Positions 42,132 to 50,960 of a DNA stretch of 64,000 bases are shown one piece after another. The notes below the pieces were generated by a model. The model had not been told where the DNA came from and did not search any database. It saw only the letters and a list, made by a program, of their open reading frames with translations. This DNA comes from Bacillus cabrialesii (GTDB taxonomy: Bacteria > Bacillota > Bacilli > Bacillales > Bacillaceae). Location of the stretch: positions 3,827,001-3,891,000 of the forward strand of contig NZ_CP096889.1 in assembly GCF_004124315.2 (NCBI RefSeq), written 5' to 3'. The number at the start of each line of letters is the position of its first letter. The first letter of the stretch is position 1. A program made the position numbers and the translations under genes.

Positions 42132-43499
42132 ATGAAAAAGCTTTTGACTGTCATGACAATGGCCGTTTTAACTGCCGGGACGGTTCTCTTGCCGGCGCAG
42201 AGTGTCACCCCTGCCGCCCATGCTATTCAAATATCAGATAGCGAGCGAGAGCTTCCATTTAAATCAAAGCGTGCGTATTCCACCATTTCTCAGCTAAGTG
42301 AAGCAATCGGCCCCAGAATAGCCGGAACTGCCGCTGAAAAAAAGAGTGCGCTGTTCATCGCTTCATCGTTGAGAAAATTAAAGCTTGATGTGAAGGTTCA
42401 ACGATTCGGTATTCCTGACCGGCTTGAGGGAACGCTGGCTTCAGAAGGACGCGATATTCTTCTCCGGGCGGCATCCGGCTCAGCCCCAACCGAAGAACAA
42501 GGGCTGACTGCCCCGCTTTACAATGCCGGCTTAGGATACCCTAAAGACTTCACCGCTGACGCTAAGGGCAAGATCGCTTTGATTTCCAGAGGAGACCTGA
42601 CATATTACGAGAAAGCCAAAAATGCCGAAGACGCCGGAGCGAAGGCTGTCATCATTTATAACAACAAAGAAAGCCTCGTGCCTGTGACGCCAAACCTGTC
42701 GGGAAATAAAGCCGGCATTCCCGTCGTTGGCATTAAGAAAGAAGACGGTGAAGCACTTGCCCAGCAAAAAGAAGCCACCTTAAAACTAAAAGCATTCTCA
42801 AACCAAACCTCCCAGAATATCATCGGCATCAAAAAACCAAAAAACATTAAACATCCAGACATTGTGTACGTAACGGCCCATTATGACAGTGTTCCTTTTT
42901 CGCCAGGTGCTAATGACAACGGCTCAGGAACCTCTGTCATGCTGGAGATGGCGCGCGTCTTAAAAAGCGTTCCATCTGATAAAGAGATCCGCTTTATCGC
43001 TTTCGGCGCTGAAGAGCTTGGCTTGCTCGGCTCCTCTCATTATGTAGATCATCTATCGGAAAAAGAGCTGAAACGAAGCGAAGTGAACTTCAACTTAGAC
43101 ATGGTAGGCACAAGCTGGGAAAATGCGTCTGAGCTGTATGTCAACACATTGGATGGCCAATCTAACGATGTTTGGGAATCCAGCCATACAGCCGCTCAAA
43201 AAATTGGGTTTGACAGGCTGTCTCTGACACAGGGAGGATCATCTGATCATGTGCCGTTCCACGAAGCCGGCATTGATTCCGCCAACTTTATTTGGGGAGA
43301 TCCGGAAACCGAAGAAGTTGAGCCTTGGTATCATACCCCTGAAGACTCGATCGAGCATATCAGCAAAGACCGCCTCCAGCATGCCGGCGATCTTGTGACA
43401 GCCGCTGTCTATCAGGCTGTGAAAAAAGAGAAGAAACCAAAAACCATTAAGAAACAAATAAAGGCAAAAGCCTCAGACATTTATGAAGATATTAAATAA
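42132..43499 (+). CDS. ywaD: Secreted double-zinc aminopeptidase
   Basis: YwaD (455 residues) is a secreted M28 metallo-aminopeptidase: signal peptide (cut near AAHA), a PA domain (about 125-250, GKIALISRGDLTYYEKAKNA) and the catalytic domain with zinc ligands in YVTAHYDSVPFSPGANDNGSG, FGAEELGLLGS and SDHVPFHEAG. It removes N-terminal residues and is a main extracellular aminopeptidase of B. subtilis. The ATG follows AGGGGAGG. Confidence 0.95.
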   Translation: MKKLLTVMTMAVLTAGTVLLPAQSVTPAAHAIQISDSERELPFKSKRAYSTISQLSEAIGPRIAGTAAEKKSALFIASSLRKLKLDVKVQRFGIPDRLEGTLASEGRDILLRAASGSAPTEEQGLTAPLYNAGLGYPKDFTADAKGKIALISRGDLTYYEKAKNAEDAGAKAVIIYNNKESLVPVTPNLSGNKAGIPVVGIKKEDGEALAQQKEATLKLKAFSNQTSQNIIGIKKPKNIKHPDIVYVTAHYDSVPFSPGANDNGSGTSVMLEMARVLKSVPSDKEIRFIAFGAEELGLLGSSHYVDHLSEKELKRSEVNFNLDMVGTSWENASELYVNTLDGQSNDVWESSHTAAQKIGFDRLSLTQGGSSDHVPFHEAGIDSANFIWGDPETEEVEPWYHTPEDSIEHISKDRLQHAGDLVTAAVYQAVKKEKKPKTIKKQIKAKASDIYEDIK

Positions 43500-43500
43500 A

Positions 43501-43530
43501 AAAAGACGGCACTTGGGTGCCGTCTTTTCT
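43501..43530. terminator. Terminator between ywaD and ywaC
   Basis: AAAAGACGGCAC and GTGCCGTCTTTT form a strong hairpin between the converging genes, with T residues at both sides; the ywaC stop codon begins at its edge. Confidence 0.88.
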
Positions 43531-44161
43531 AATCCACTTCTTTCTTAATCCCCAGCATTTTCTCATCTAAATAATGGGCGATCTCCGCGGCTTCCTTCAG
43601 CTCATCTGTTAATTGCTTAGGAACGTCATTGTTTAATTTATAGTAAATTTTATGTTCAAGGCTCGCCCAGAAATCCATCGCGATCGTTCGGATTTGGATT
43701 TCTGCTTTGACGTATTCCACACGGTTCGTTAAATTCACAGGCATCTCAATAATTAAATGCAGGCTTCGGTAGCCGTTCGGTTTCGGCGTCTGGATATAAT
43801 CCTTCACCTTCACGATTCGCAGGTCTTCATGCTGCTTTAAGACATTAACAACATTATAAATATCAGAGATAAAGGAACAAATAATGCGCACGCCGGCAAT
43901 GTCGTGGATGTGCTCCTTCATTTCCTTCGTCGTAATCTCGCAGCCCTTTCTCATTAACTTATTCACGATGCTTTCAAAGCTTTTGACACGGGATTTCGTA
44001 TGTTCAATCGGGTTGTGCCCGTGAATGAGGTTATATTCCTGGCTGATAATCGAAAACTTTGTATCCAAGGCATCAAGCGCAAATTTATAAACTAATAATT
44101 CATTTTTCCAATCTTCCATTACTGTTTTTAAATCGTCCATATGTGTTACAGATAAATCCAT
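43529..44161 (-). CDS. ywaC: Small alarmone synthetase YwaC (SasA/RelP type)
   Basis: YwaC (210 residues) holds only the RelA/SpoT synthetase domain and makes (p)ppGpp or pGpp from GTP/GDP and ATP. Synthetase markers are RKGCEITTKEMKEHIHDIAGVRI, the GTP-site PKPNGYRSLH and AEIQIRTIAMDFWASLEHK. There is no hydrolase, TGS or ACT domain. The ATG at 44161 follows AAGGAGATGAC. An ECF-type promoter upstream fits its known induction by cell-envelope stress. Confidence 0.95.
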   Translation of the reverse strand: MDLSVTHMDDLKTVMEDWKNELLVYKFALDALDTKFSIISQEYNLIHGHNPIEHTKSRVKSFESIVNKLMRKGCEITTKEMKEHIHDIAGVRIICSFISDIYNVVNVLKQHEDLRIVKVKDYIQTPKPNGYRSLHLIIEMPVNLTNRVEYVKAEIQIRTIAMDFWASLEHKIYYKLNNDVPKQLTDELKEAAEIAHYLDEKMLGIKKEVD

Positions 44162-44207
44162 TTTCGTCATCTCCTTTAACGGATCTTTATCCGCTGTCCA
44201 TGTACTA

Positions 44208-44233
44208 GACGTGCCTGCCTGCTGCAAGGTTCT
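44208..44233 (-). promoter_or_regulatory. Candidate ECF (sigma-M/W) promoter of ywaC
   Basis: AGAACC (44228-44233) and CGTC (44208-44211) are 16 bases apart on the minus strand, resembling the ECF consensus TGAAAC-N16-CGTC. ywaC is known as an envelope-stress gene. Confidence 0.55.
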
Positions 44234-44274
44234 ATGAATTATTTTACAAATTGCGGTCGAATGTAACAAAAAAA

Positions 44275-44297
44275 AACCGCACGAAACGAGCGGTCTT
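44275..44297 (-). terminator. menA terminator
   Basis: ACCGC and GCGGT arms around a nine-base region are followed on the minus strand by nine T residues. Confidence 0.75.
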
Positions 44298-44303
44298 TCT
44301 TTT

Positions 44304-45239
44304 TTATCGGAAGTAGCTGATCAATAATCCGATCGAGAGCAGAAATCCGAAAAATGTATTCGTTTGGGCTGTTGATTTCATTGCGACAATCATATTCATC
44401 GGCAATTCTTTTTGGACGAAGCCCTTCACTGCCTGAACCGGCTTAGGCACGCTCAAAAAGACGACAAACAGCCACGGGCTTGCGGCACCGGTAATGACCA
44501 AGCCGACAACCCAGATATAAGCGACAGCAAACGACGCAGCCAAGAGAGTGACAGCTCCCTTATGCCCCATCAAAATCGCCAATGTTTTGCGTCCGCCTTT
44601 TTTGTCCTCTTCAATGTCGCGAATGTTGTTCGACAGGTTAATCGCGCCGACAAGGATCGCAATCGGGATCGAAATCAAAATGCTTTGTGTGTTGATCATA
44701 TCTGTCTGAATGAAAAACGAAATCAGCACAAACACTGAACCCATGCAAATGCCTGAGAATAACTCACCGAACGGCGTGTATGCAATCGGCAGCGGACCGC
44801 CTGTATACAGGTAACCGATCGCCATGCCGACGAGGCCGATCACAGCGAGCCACCAGCTGCTGCTCGCACAAATATAAACACCGAGCAGAATGGCAATCCC
44901 GTATGACGCGAGAGCTAATTGCAAAATCGTCTTAGGCTTCATTCCGTGGCGTACAATCGCACCTCCGATTCCGACAGATTCTGCTGTATCTAACCCGCGT
45001 TTAAAATCGTAGTATTCATTAAATAAGTTCGTCGCGATCTGGATCCATAAGCAAGAAAACAGCATAGCCAGAAACAGCAGCAGATCAACCTTCACATAAA
45101 ACATCGCCAAAACCGTTCCGAGCAGCACAGGCACAAACGATGCGGTTAACGTATGAGGACGGGTTAACTGCCAAAGGATCTGCCCCATGCTTTCTTTTTG
45201 AGGCGCTTTCTGACCCTCACCCTTATTTGTTTGGTTCAT
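44304..45239 (-). CDS. menA: 1,4-dihydroxy-2-naphthoate polyprenyltransferase
   Basis: MenA (311 residues) is a UbiA-type membrane prenyltransferase that attaches the heptaprenyl chain to dihydroxynaphthoate in menaquinone synthesis. The aspartate-rich motifs NEYYDFKRGLD and NNIRDIEEDKKGGRKT bind magnesium and diphosphate, and nine spans are predicted. The menaquinol it leads to is the substrate of the qox oxidase encoded earlier in this window. The ATG follows AGGAAGAGG. Confidence 0.96.
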   Translation of the reverse strand: MNQTNKGEGQKAPQKESMGQILWQLTRPHTLTASFVPVLLGTVLAMFYVKVDLLLFLAMLFSCLWIQIATNLFNEYYDFKRGLDTAESVGIGGAIVRHGMKPKTILQLALASYGIAILLGVYICASSSWWLAVIGLVGMAIGYLYTGGPLPIAYTPFGELFSGICMGSVFVLISFFIQTDMINTQSILISIPIAILVGAINLSNNIRDIEEDKKGGRKTLAILMGHKGAVTLLAASFAVAYIWVVGLVITGAASPWLFVVFLSVPKPVQAVKGFVQKELPMNMIVAMKSTAQTNTFFGFLLSIGLLISYFR

Positions 45240-45682
45240 GTTCCTCTTCCTTTCTATTAAAAGGCTTACTTTTTTTCAGCCGGCAGCTTAATAAAACTCC
45301 TTTTGCTTCCTTATCTATCATAATGACTTCTCCCTCATTTCACAAGATACCGCAAGAAGGCGTTTTCTTTCTTATTATACGCTTCTGTCCCGATTTCATT
45401 AGGTTTCTGCTTCCGCCTGAACGAACAGGTACGGAAAAATTTTTTTAAGTACATTACGCTTTTTAAAAGTTAAAAAGATCTTTTGACTCCAGTTATCTTT
45501 TCCTTTATTATAAATCAGCTCAACATATTTCATTCTTGCCCTTGCAGGTATAAAGGTTCATTTTAAAAAGCAGACGCCGATATAATAATTTGAGGGAGTT
45601 TAGGGAAAAAATGAAACTTTTTGAGCATCTAATCGTCAAATACTCATGTGATTGTCGAAAAAACGGGAAGGGAATTTTTGAT
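45240..45682 (+). promoter_or_regulatory. dlt operon upstream region with two promoters
   Basis: A perfect sigma-D -10, GCCGATAT, is at 45576-45583, its -35 being poor. An ECF promoter TGAAAC (45611-45616), 16 bases, CGTC (45633-45636) follows, matching the sigma-X/M/V consensus. Both agree with published dual control of dlt by sigma-D and sigma-X. The first 300 bases hold nothing else I can support. Confidence 0.75.
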
Positions 45683-45832
45683 ATGCTGCAATTAATGAAA
45701 CAGCTGTATGAAAAACCCGCTGTCAAGTGGACATGTCATACAGGTTTTTATTTGATGATACTGCTTGTTTTGTTTTTTATGTATGGTTTTCACACCGCGA
45801 ATACCGGTTCATATATTTATAACGATTTCTAA
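45683..45832 (+). CDS. dltX: DltX membrane peptide
   Basis: DltX is a 49-residue single-span membrane peptide encoded first in Firmicute dlt operons. The C-terminal motif FHTANTGSYIYNDF matches the conserved FxYNxF-like end implicated in carrying D-alanine between DltB and DltD. The ATG at 45683 follows GAAGGGAA; a longer frame from 45590 would run through the promoter. Confidence 0.9.
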   Translation: MLQLMKQLYEKPAVKWTCHTGFYLMILLVLFFMYGFHTANTGSYIYNDF

Positions 45833-45849
45833 TTGGAGAGAGAATAACT

Positions 45850-47361
45850 ATGAAACTTTTACATGCTATTCAAACACATGCGGAATCTTATCCGCAAACT
45901 GATGCCTTCCGCTCTCAAGGCCAGTCGCTCACGTATCAGGAATTATGGGAGCAGTCTGACCGCGCGGCTGCCGCGATCCAACAACGCATTTCCGGGGAAA
46001 AGAAAGCCCCTATCCTTGTGTACGGCCACATGGAGCCGCACATGATCGTTTCCTTCTTAGGGAGCGTCAAAGCGGGACATCCTTATATTCCGGTTGATCT
46101 GTCCATTCCGTCCGAGCGGATTGCGAAAATTATCGAAAGTTCTGGAGCAGAATTGCTGATCCATGCCGACGGACTTCCAATTGATGAACTCGGCCAGCAG
46201 ATTCAGACGGTTTCAGCAGAAGAACTGCTGGAAAACAAAGACGCCTCTGTCAGCCAAGATCAATGGGTCAAGGAACACGAGACGTTTTATATCATTTATA
46301 CTTCCGGAAGCACCGGAAATCCTAAAGGCGTACAGATTTCCGCCGCGAACCTTCAAAGCTTCACAGATTGGATTTGTGCAGACTTTCCAGTCAACGGAGG
46401 AAAAACATTTTTAAACCAAGCGCCGTTTTCATTTGATTTATCTGTCATGGATCTTTATCCGTGCCTTCAATCAGGCGGAACTTTACACTGCGTGACAAAG
46501 GATGCTGTGAATAAGCCGAAAATCTTATTCGAAGAGCTGAAGAAGTCCGGGCTGAATGTGTGGACCTCAACCCCATCCTTTGTGCAGATGTGCCTGATGG
46601 ACCCGGGTTTTTCACAAGACCTGCTGCCTGACGCGGACACATTTATGTTTTGCGGAGAGGTTCTTCCTGTGTCTGTGGCACAAGCGCTGCTTGAGCGTTT
46701 TCCGAAAGCGAAAATCTTTAATACGTATGGTCCTACTGAAGCGACAGTGGCTGTCACATCCGTTGAAATTACGAATGACATCATCAGCCGCAATGAATCG
46801 CTGCCGGTCGGCTTCGCCAAGCCTGATATGAACATTTTCATTATAGATGAACAGGGTCAGCCGCTTCCTTATGGAGAAAAAGGAGAAATCGTCATTGCAG
46901 GGCCGAGCGTAAGCCGAGGCTACCTTGGTGAGCCAGAGCTGACGGAAAAAGCGTTTTTCTCTTATGAAGGACAGTGGGCATACCGGACTGGCGATGCCGG
47001 TTATATCCAAGATGGTCAGATTTTCTGCCAAGGGCGTTTGGATTTCCAAATTAAACTTCACGGCTACCGAATGGAGCTGGAGGAAATTGAGGTCCATGTC
47101 AGACAGTCTCAGTACGTTCGTTCTGCTGTCGTGATCCCGTATCAGCCAAACGGAACAGTTGAGTACCTGATCGCTGCTATTGTGCCTGAGGAGCATGAGT
47201 TCCAGAAGGAATTCCAGCTGACAAGCGCCATTAAAAAAGAGCTAGCCGCTTCCCTTCCGGCGTATATGATCCCGAGAAAATTCATCTACCAGGATCATAT
47301 CCAAATGACGGCTAACGGCAAAATTGACCGGAAACGCATCGGCGAAGAGGTTCTTGTATGA
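45850..47361 (+). CDS. dltA: D-alanine:D-alanyl carrier protein ligase
   Basis: DltA (503 residues) is an adenylate-forming enzyme that activates D-alanine and loads it on DltC. Core motifs are IYTSGSTGNPKGV (A3), the FNTYGPTEATV segment (A5), YRTGDAGY (A7) and the C-terminal ANGKIDRK lysine (A10). It acts in the cytoplasm. The stop overlaps the dltB start as ATGA. Confidence 0.97.
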   Translation: MKLLHAIQTHAESYPQTDAFRSQGQSLTYQELWEQSDRAAAAIQQRISGEKKAPILVYGHMEPHMIVSFLGSVKAGHPYIPVDLSIPSERIAKIIESSGAELLIHADGLPIDELGQQIQTVSAEELLENKDASVSQDQWVKEHETFYIIYTSGSTGNPKGVQISAANLQSFTDWICADFPVNGGKTFLNQAPFSFDLSVMDLYPCLQSGGTLHCVTKDAVNKPKILFEELKKSGLNVWTSTPSFVQMCLMDPGFSQDLLPDADTFMFCGEVLPVSVAQALLERFPKAKIFNTYGPTEATVAVTSVEITNDIISRNESLPVGFAKPDMNIFIIDEQGQPLPYGEKGEIVIAGPSVSRGYLGEPELTEKAFFSYEGQWAYRTGDAGYIQDGQIFCQGRLDFQIKLHGYRMELEEIEVHVRQSQYVRSAVVIPYQPNGTVEYLIAAIVPEEHEFQKEFQLTSAIKKELAASLPAYMIPRKFIYQDHIQMTANGKIDRKRIGEEVLV

Positions 47362-48542
47362 CGCCTTACAGCTCGTTTTTATTCTTTATACTGCTTGGCA
47401 TTCTTCTTCTGCCGACGATCATTCTCGGCCTGAACGGAAAAAGATTTCAAGCGTACAACATGTTCATATCTATCATTATATTGGCATTAATTTTTTCACA
47501 CGACTTACACGGGGTCATCGCACTGTGTCTGTTTACGATATGGCAGGTGCTTTTGATCAGCGGCTATCTGGCGTACCGGCAGAAAGCGAACAGCGGCTTT
47601 GTCTTTTGCGGGGCTGTTATCGCGGCGATTCTGCCTTTATTCTTGTCAAAAATATGGCCTTTTCTTTCCCACCCGCAGCCGCATCATCCGCCGCATAACC
47701 TGATCAGCTTTTTAGGGATTTCGTATTTAACCTTTAAAGGCGTTCAGCTGATTATGGAAGCGAGAGACGGTCTGCTGAAAGAACAGCTGCCGCTGCACCG
47801 CCTGCTGTATTTCATCCTGTTTTTCCCGACGATTTCTTCCGGTCCGATCGACAGATATCGCCGATTCGTCAAGGATGAGCAGAAGGCTTGGACAAAAGAA
47901 GAATACGCCGACCTATTGTATACAGGAATACATAAAATCTTTATCGGTTTCCTGTACAAGTTTATAATCGGCTATGCGATCAATACGTACTTCATCATGA
48001 ATCTTCCCGCGATCACGCACAATAAGATTCTTGGAAATCTGCTGTACATGTACGGCTACAGCATGTATTTATTCTTTGATTTCGCAGGCTACACGATGTT
48101 TGCCGTCGGGGTCAGCTATATTATGGGCATTAAATCACCGGAAAACTTTAATAAACCGTTTATCAGTAAAAATATTAAAGATTTCTGGAATCGCTGGCAT
48201 ATGTCTCTGTCATTTTGGTTCAGAGATTATGTGTTTATGAGATTCGTATTTTGGATGACAAAGAAAAAGTGGATCAAAAACCGTATGGCCGTCTCAAACA
48301 TCGGGTATTTCCTGCTGTTTATGCTGATGGGGGTTTGGCACGGGCTTGCGCCGCAATATATCATCTACGGCCTCTATCACGCCGTGCTGATGACGTGCTA
48401 TAACTTTTTCGAGAAGTGGAATAAGAAATATAAATGGCTTCCGTCCAACCGCTGGACAACCGTTCTCGCGATTGTGATCACGTTCCACTTCGTTTGCTTC
48501 GGATTTTATATTTTCTCAGGAAAACTATTTCATCACCATTAA
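47358..48542 (+). CDS. dltB: Membrane O-acyltransferase DltB
   Basis: DltB (394 residues) is an MBOAT-family protein with about 11 spans that takes D-alanine from DltC across the membrane. The family's conserved asparagine and catalytic histidine regions FWNRWHMSLSFWFRDYVFMR and LLFMLMGVWHGL are present. It pairs with DltX and DltD and is translationally coupled to dltA. Confidence 0.97.
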   Translation: MTPYSSFLFFILLGILLLPTIILGLNGKRFQAYNMFISIIILALIFSHDLHGVIALCLFTIWQVLLISGYLAYRQKANSGFVFCGAVIAAILPLFLSKIWPFLSHPQPHHPPHNLISFLGISYLTFKGVQLIMEARDGLLKEQLPLHRLLYFILFFPTISSGPIDRYRRFVKDEQKAWTKEEYADLLYTGIHKIFIGFLYKFIIGYAINTYFIMNLPAITHNKILGNLLYMYGYSMYLFFDFAGYTMFAVGVSYIMGIKSPENFNKPFISKNIKDFWNRWHMSLSFWFRDYVFMRFVFWMTKKKWIKNRMAVSNIGYFLLFMLMGVWHGLAPQYIIYGLYHAVLMTCYNFFEKWNKKYKWLPSNRWTTVLAIVITFHFVCFGFYIFSGKLFHHH

Positions 48543-48558
48543 AGGAGATTAGAAAGCT

Positions 48559-48795
48559 ATGGATTTTAAACAAGAGGTATTAGACGTTTTAGCAGAAGTG
48601 TGTCAGGATGACATCGTAAAGGAAAATCCTGATATTGAAATTTTTGAAGAAGGTTTGCTTGATTCTTTTGGAACAGTAGAATTGCTGCTTGCGATTGAAA
48701 ACCGTTTTGATATTTTAGTGCCGATCACTGAATTTGACCGGGATGTTTGGAATACGCCTAACAACATTGTAAATCAGCTGTCCGAGTTGAAATAA
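48559..48795 (+). CDS. dltC: D-alanyl carrier protein
   Basis: DltC (78 residues) is an acyl-carrier-like protein with the phosphopantetheine serine at position 36 in the motif LLDSFGTVELL. It carries D-alanine from DltA to DltB. Its TAA shares a base with the ATG of dltD. Confidence 0.97.
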   Translation: MDFKQEVLDVLAEVCQDDIVKENPDIEIFEEGLLDSFGTVELLLAIENRFDILVPITEFDRDVWNTPNNIVNQLSELK

Positions 48796-49973
48796 TGAAA
48801 AAGCGTTTTTTCGGTCCAATTATTTTGGCGTTTATTCTATTCGCAGGCGCCATCGCAATTCCATCTTCATGGCTGACAGGCTTCATCACCGATAAGCGGG
48901 TAAAAGAGTCAGCAACAGCCTTGAACCCGAGTATGTTTCAAGGGCTTTATTTACAAGATCAAATGCTCAAAGATCCGACATATCTTCCGATTTACGGGTC
49001 TTCTGAGCTTTCAAGGCTGGACGAGTTCCACCCATCTAATTATTTTCAAGTAAACAATAAGGGGTTCACGCCATACCTTGTCGGAAAAGGCGGGTCCCAG
49101 TCATTGATTCATTCCTTAAACTTCGCTGCCCATATGGATCAGCTGAAGGGCAAAAAAATCGTATTCATCGTGTCTCCGCAATGGTTTATTAAGCGCGGGT
49201 CTGATGAACAGCATTTCGCGCCGAACTATTCCGCGCTGCAAGGGCTTGATTTGGCATTTAACGATCAGATCGACCCTGAAATTAAAAAGAAAATGATGAA
49301 ACGCATGCTGCGCTTTAAGGCTGTGCAAAACGACGCGATTCTTTCCGAGCTGTACAGAGCAATGGTAAACGGCCAGACATGGAAAGCAAACGCGCTGAAG
49401 CCGGCGGCTAAAGTCTATTACAGCATGCTAGAAAAAAAAGACATGTATTATTCAGCGACGGAATCATCTGGGCCAAAGCGTTATATCTCGCAGTCAGTAA
49501 AGGATAAGTCATGGTCTGAATTAAATAAACTCGCAGATCAATCAGGCAAACGCCACTCCGGATCTAACGATTTTCACATCGACAACCCTGTCTATAAAAA
49601 GCTGAAGCCAAAGGTGCCTAAGCTGAAAGGGAAAAACAAAGGAAAATCGTATGCTGTGTCACCGGAATACGGCGATTTTGAGATGATGCTTGATATCCTG
49701 AAAGACGCGGGAGCAGAGCCTATGTTTGTCACCATCCCTGTTAACGGAAAATGGTACGACTACACAGGCTTCCCGAAAAAAGGCCGCACTGACTATTACA
49801 AAAAGGTGAATAAACAGATCAGAGCCAAGGGCTTCCAGGTTGCTGATTTCTCGGGACATGAATATGACCCTTATTTCATGAAAGACACCATCCACATCGG
49901 CTGGAAAGGCTGGGTGTATGTCGATAAAGCAATTGACGAATTTTATAAAACCGGAAAAGTCACTTCATCCTAA
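48795..49973 (+). CDS. dltD: D-alanyl transfer protein DltD
   Basis: DltD (392 residues) has an N-terminal membrane anchor and an extracellular SGNH-like hydrolase fold with the motif YGSSELSR (nucleophile serine) and the C-terminal DTIHIGWKGW (catalytic Asp/His). It moves D-alanine onto lipoteichoic acid, lowering the negative charge of the wall. Confidence 0.96.
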   Translation: MKKRFFGPIILAFILFAGAIAIPSSWLTGFITDKRVKESATALNPSMFQGLYLQDQMLKDPTYLPIYGSSELSRLDEFHPSNYFQVNNKGFTPYLVGKGGSQSLIHSLNFAAHMDQLKGKKIVFIVSPQWFIKRGSDEQHFAPNYSALQGLDLAFNDQIDPEIKKKMMKRMLRFKAVQNDAILSELYRAMVNGQTWKANALKPAAKVYYSMLEKKDMYYSATESSGPKRYISQSVKDKSWSELNKLADQSGKRHSGSNDFHIDNPVYKKLKPKVPKLKGKNKGKSYAVSPEYGDFEMMLDILKDAGAEPMFVTIPVNGKWYDYTGFPKKGRTDYYKKVNKQIRAKGFQVADFSGHEYDPYFMKDTIHIGWKGWVYVDKAIDEFYKTGKVTSS

Positions 49974-50059
49974 GCATCTCATATGACGCGGCTGCATATT
50001 TCCTGCTAAGATTTGAAATAGTAAGGAATCACAGCCAACTGAATAAGAGGTGTTACTCA

Positions 50060-50818
50060 ATGAAGATGACAGGCAATACGGTTTTAATCACAGGCGGTTC
50101 CGCTGGCATTGGGCTTGAACTGGCCAAGCGGCTGCTGGAACTCGGCAATGAAGTCATTATTTGCGGACGCAGCGAAGCGCGTCTTACAGAAGCGAAACAG
50201 CAGCTCCCAAACATCCATACAAAGCAATGTGATGTTGCAGACCGTTCGCAGCGGGAAGCATTGTTTGAATGGGCTCTAAAAGAATTTCCGAACCTGAATG
50301 TTCTCGTCAACAACGCCGGCATTCAAAAGGAAATTGACTTCAGAAAAGGGACAGAGGAGCTTTTCGTGGACGGAGATGAAATTGAACTCAATTTTCAAGC
50401 GCCTGTCCATTTATCTGCCCTTTTCACGCCTCATTTGATGAAGCAATCCGAGGCGGCTATCATTCAGGTCACGTCGGGGCTTGCGTTTAACCCGTTAGCT
50501 GTTTATCCGGTGTACTGCGCAACGAAAGCGGCGCTTCACTCATTCTCGCTTACGCTGAGACACCAGCTCCGCGATACGAGCGTGGACGTGATTGAAATGG
50601 CGCCGCCTATGGTGGACACGGGCTTAAACCAAAAATCACGCGATAAACAAGGCCTGACGTACCGCGGCATTTCAGCTGAAGAATATGTTCAATATTTCTT
50701 GGACGGCTTGAAGGAAGGCAAACAAGAAATTACGAATGAACGTGTTGAAGGCCTTCGGAATGCCACTCGGGCCGATTATGACAAGGTGTTCGAGCAAATG
50801 AACACGCAGGAGAATTAA
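50060..50818 (+). CDS. dltE: Short-chain dehydrogenase DltE
   Basis: DltE (252 residues) is a classical SDR oxidoreductase: cofactor motif TGGSAGIG near residue 12, NNAG at about 88, and the catalytic YxxxK in YCATKAA. It is the last gene of the dlt transcript but is not needed for D-alanylation in B. subtilis; its substrate is unknown. The ATG follows AAGAGGTG. The stop is in the terminator stem. Confidence 0.93.
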   Translation: MKMTGNTVLITGGSAGIGLELAKRLLELGNEVIICGRSEARLTEAKQQLPNIHTKQCDVADRSQREALFEWALKEFPNLNVLVNNAGIQKEIDFRKGTEELFVDGDEIELNFQAPVHLSALFTPHLMKQSEAAIIQVTSGLAFNPLAVYPVYCATKAALHSFSLTLRHQLRDTSVDVIEMAPPMVDTGLNQKSRDKQGLTYRGISAEEYVQYFLDGLKEGKQEITNERVEGLRNATRADYDKVFEQMNTQEN

Positions 50819-50838
50819 TTTCTCCTGCTTTTTCTTTT
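50806..50838 (+). terminator. dlt operon terminator
   Basis: GCAGGAGA and TCTCCTGC pair around the dltE stop region, and a T-rich run follows. Confidence 0.88.
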
Positions 50839-50868
50839 ATGAAATTCTTACAAATTTGAGCAAACCTA

Positions 50869-50896
50869 TTGCGAATATTTGTTGAAGGTATACAAT
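50869..50896 (+). promoter_or_regulatory. ilvK promoter
   Basis: TTGCGA (50869-50874) and TACAAT (50891-50896) are 16 bases apart. The AT-rich leader to 50960 contains no clear CodY box. Confidence 0.65.
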
Positions 50897-50960
50897 AGAA
50901 TATAAATTATTTTCAAATAAGTTTGATAATATAAACAATTTAACAACAGGGAGATTGACC

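Noticed and set aside
42024..45555. Shared 14-base string TTGCAGGTATAAAG upstream of ywaD (42024-42037) and of dlt (45542-45555)
   Set aside because: By rough count several exact 14-base matches are expected by chance in 64 kb, the flanks do not align and the two lie at different distances from their genes.
50897..50960. CodY box before ilvK
   Set aside because: The best match to AATTTTCNGAAAATT in the leader has about four mismatches, too weak to call.
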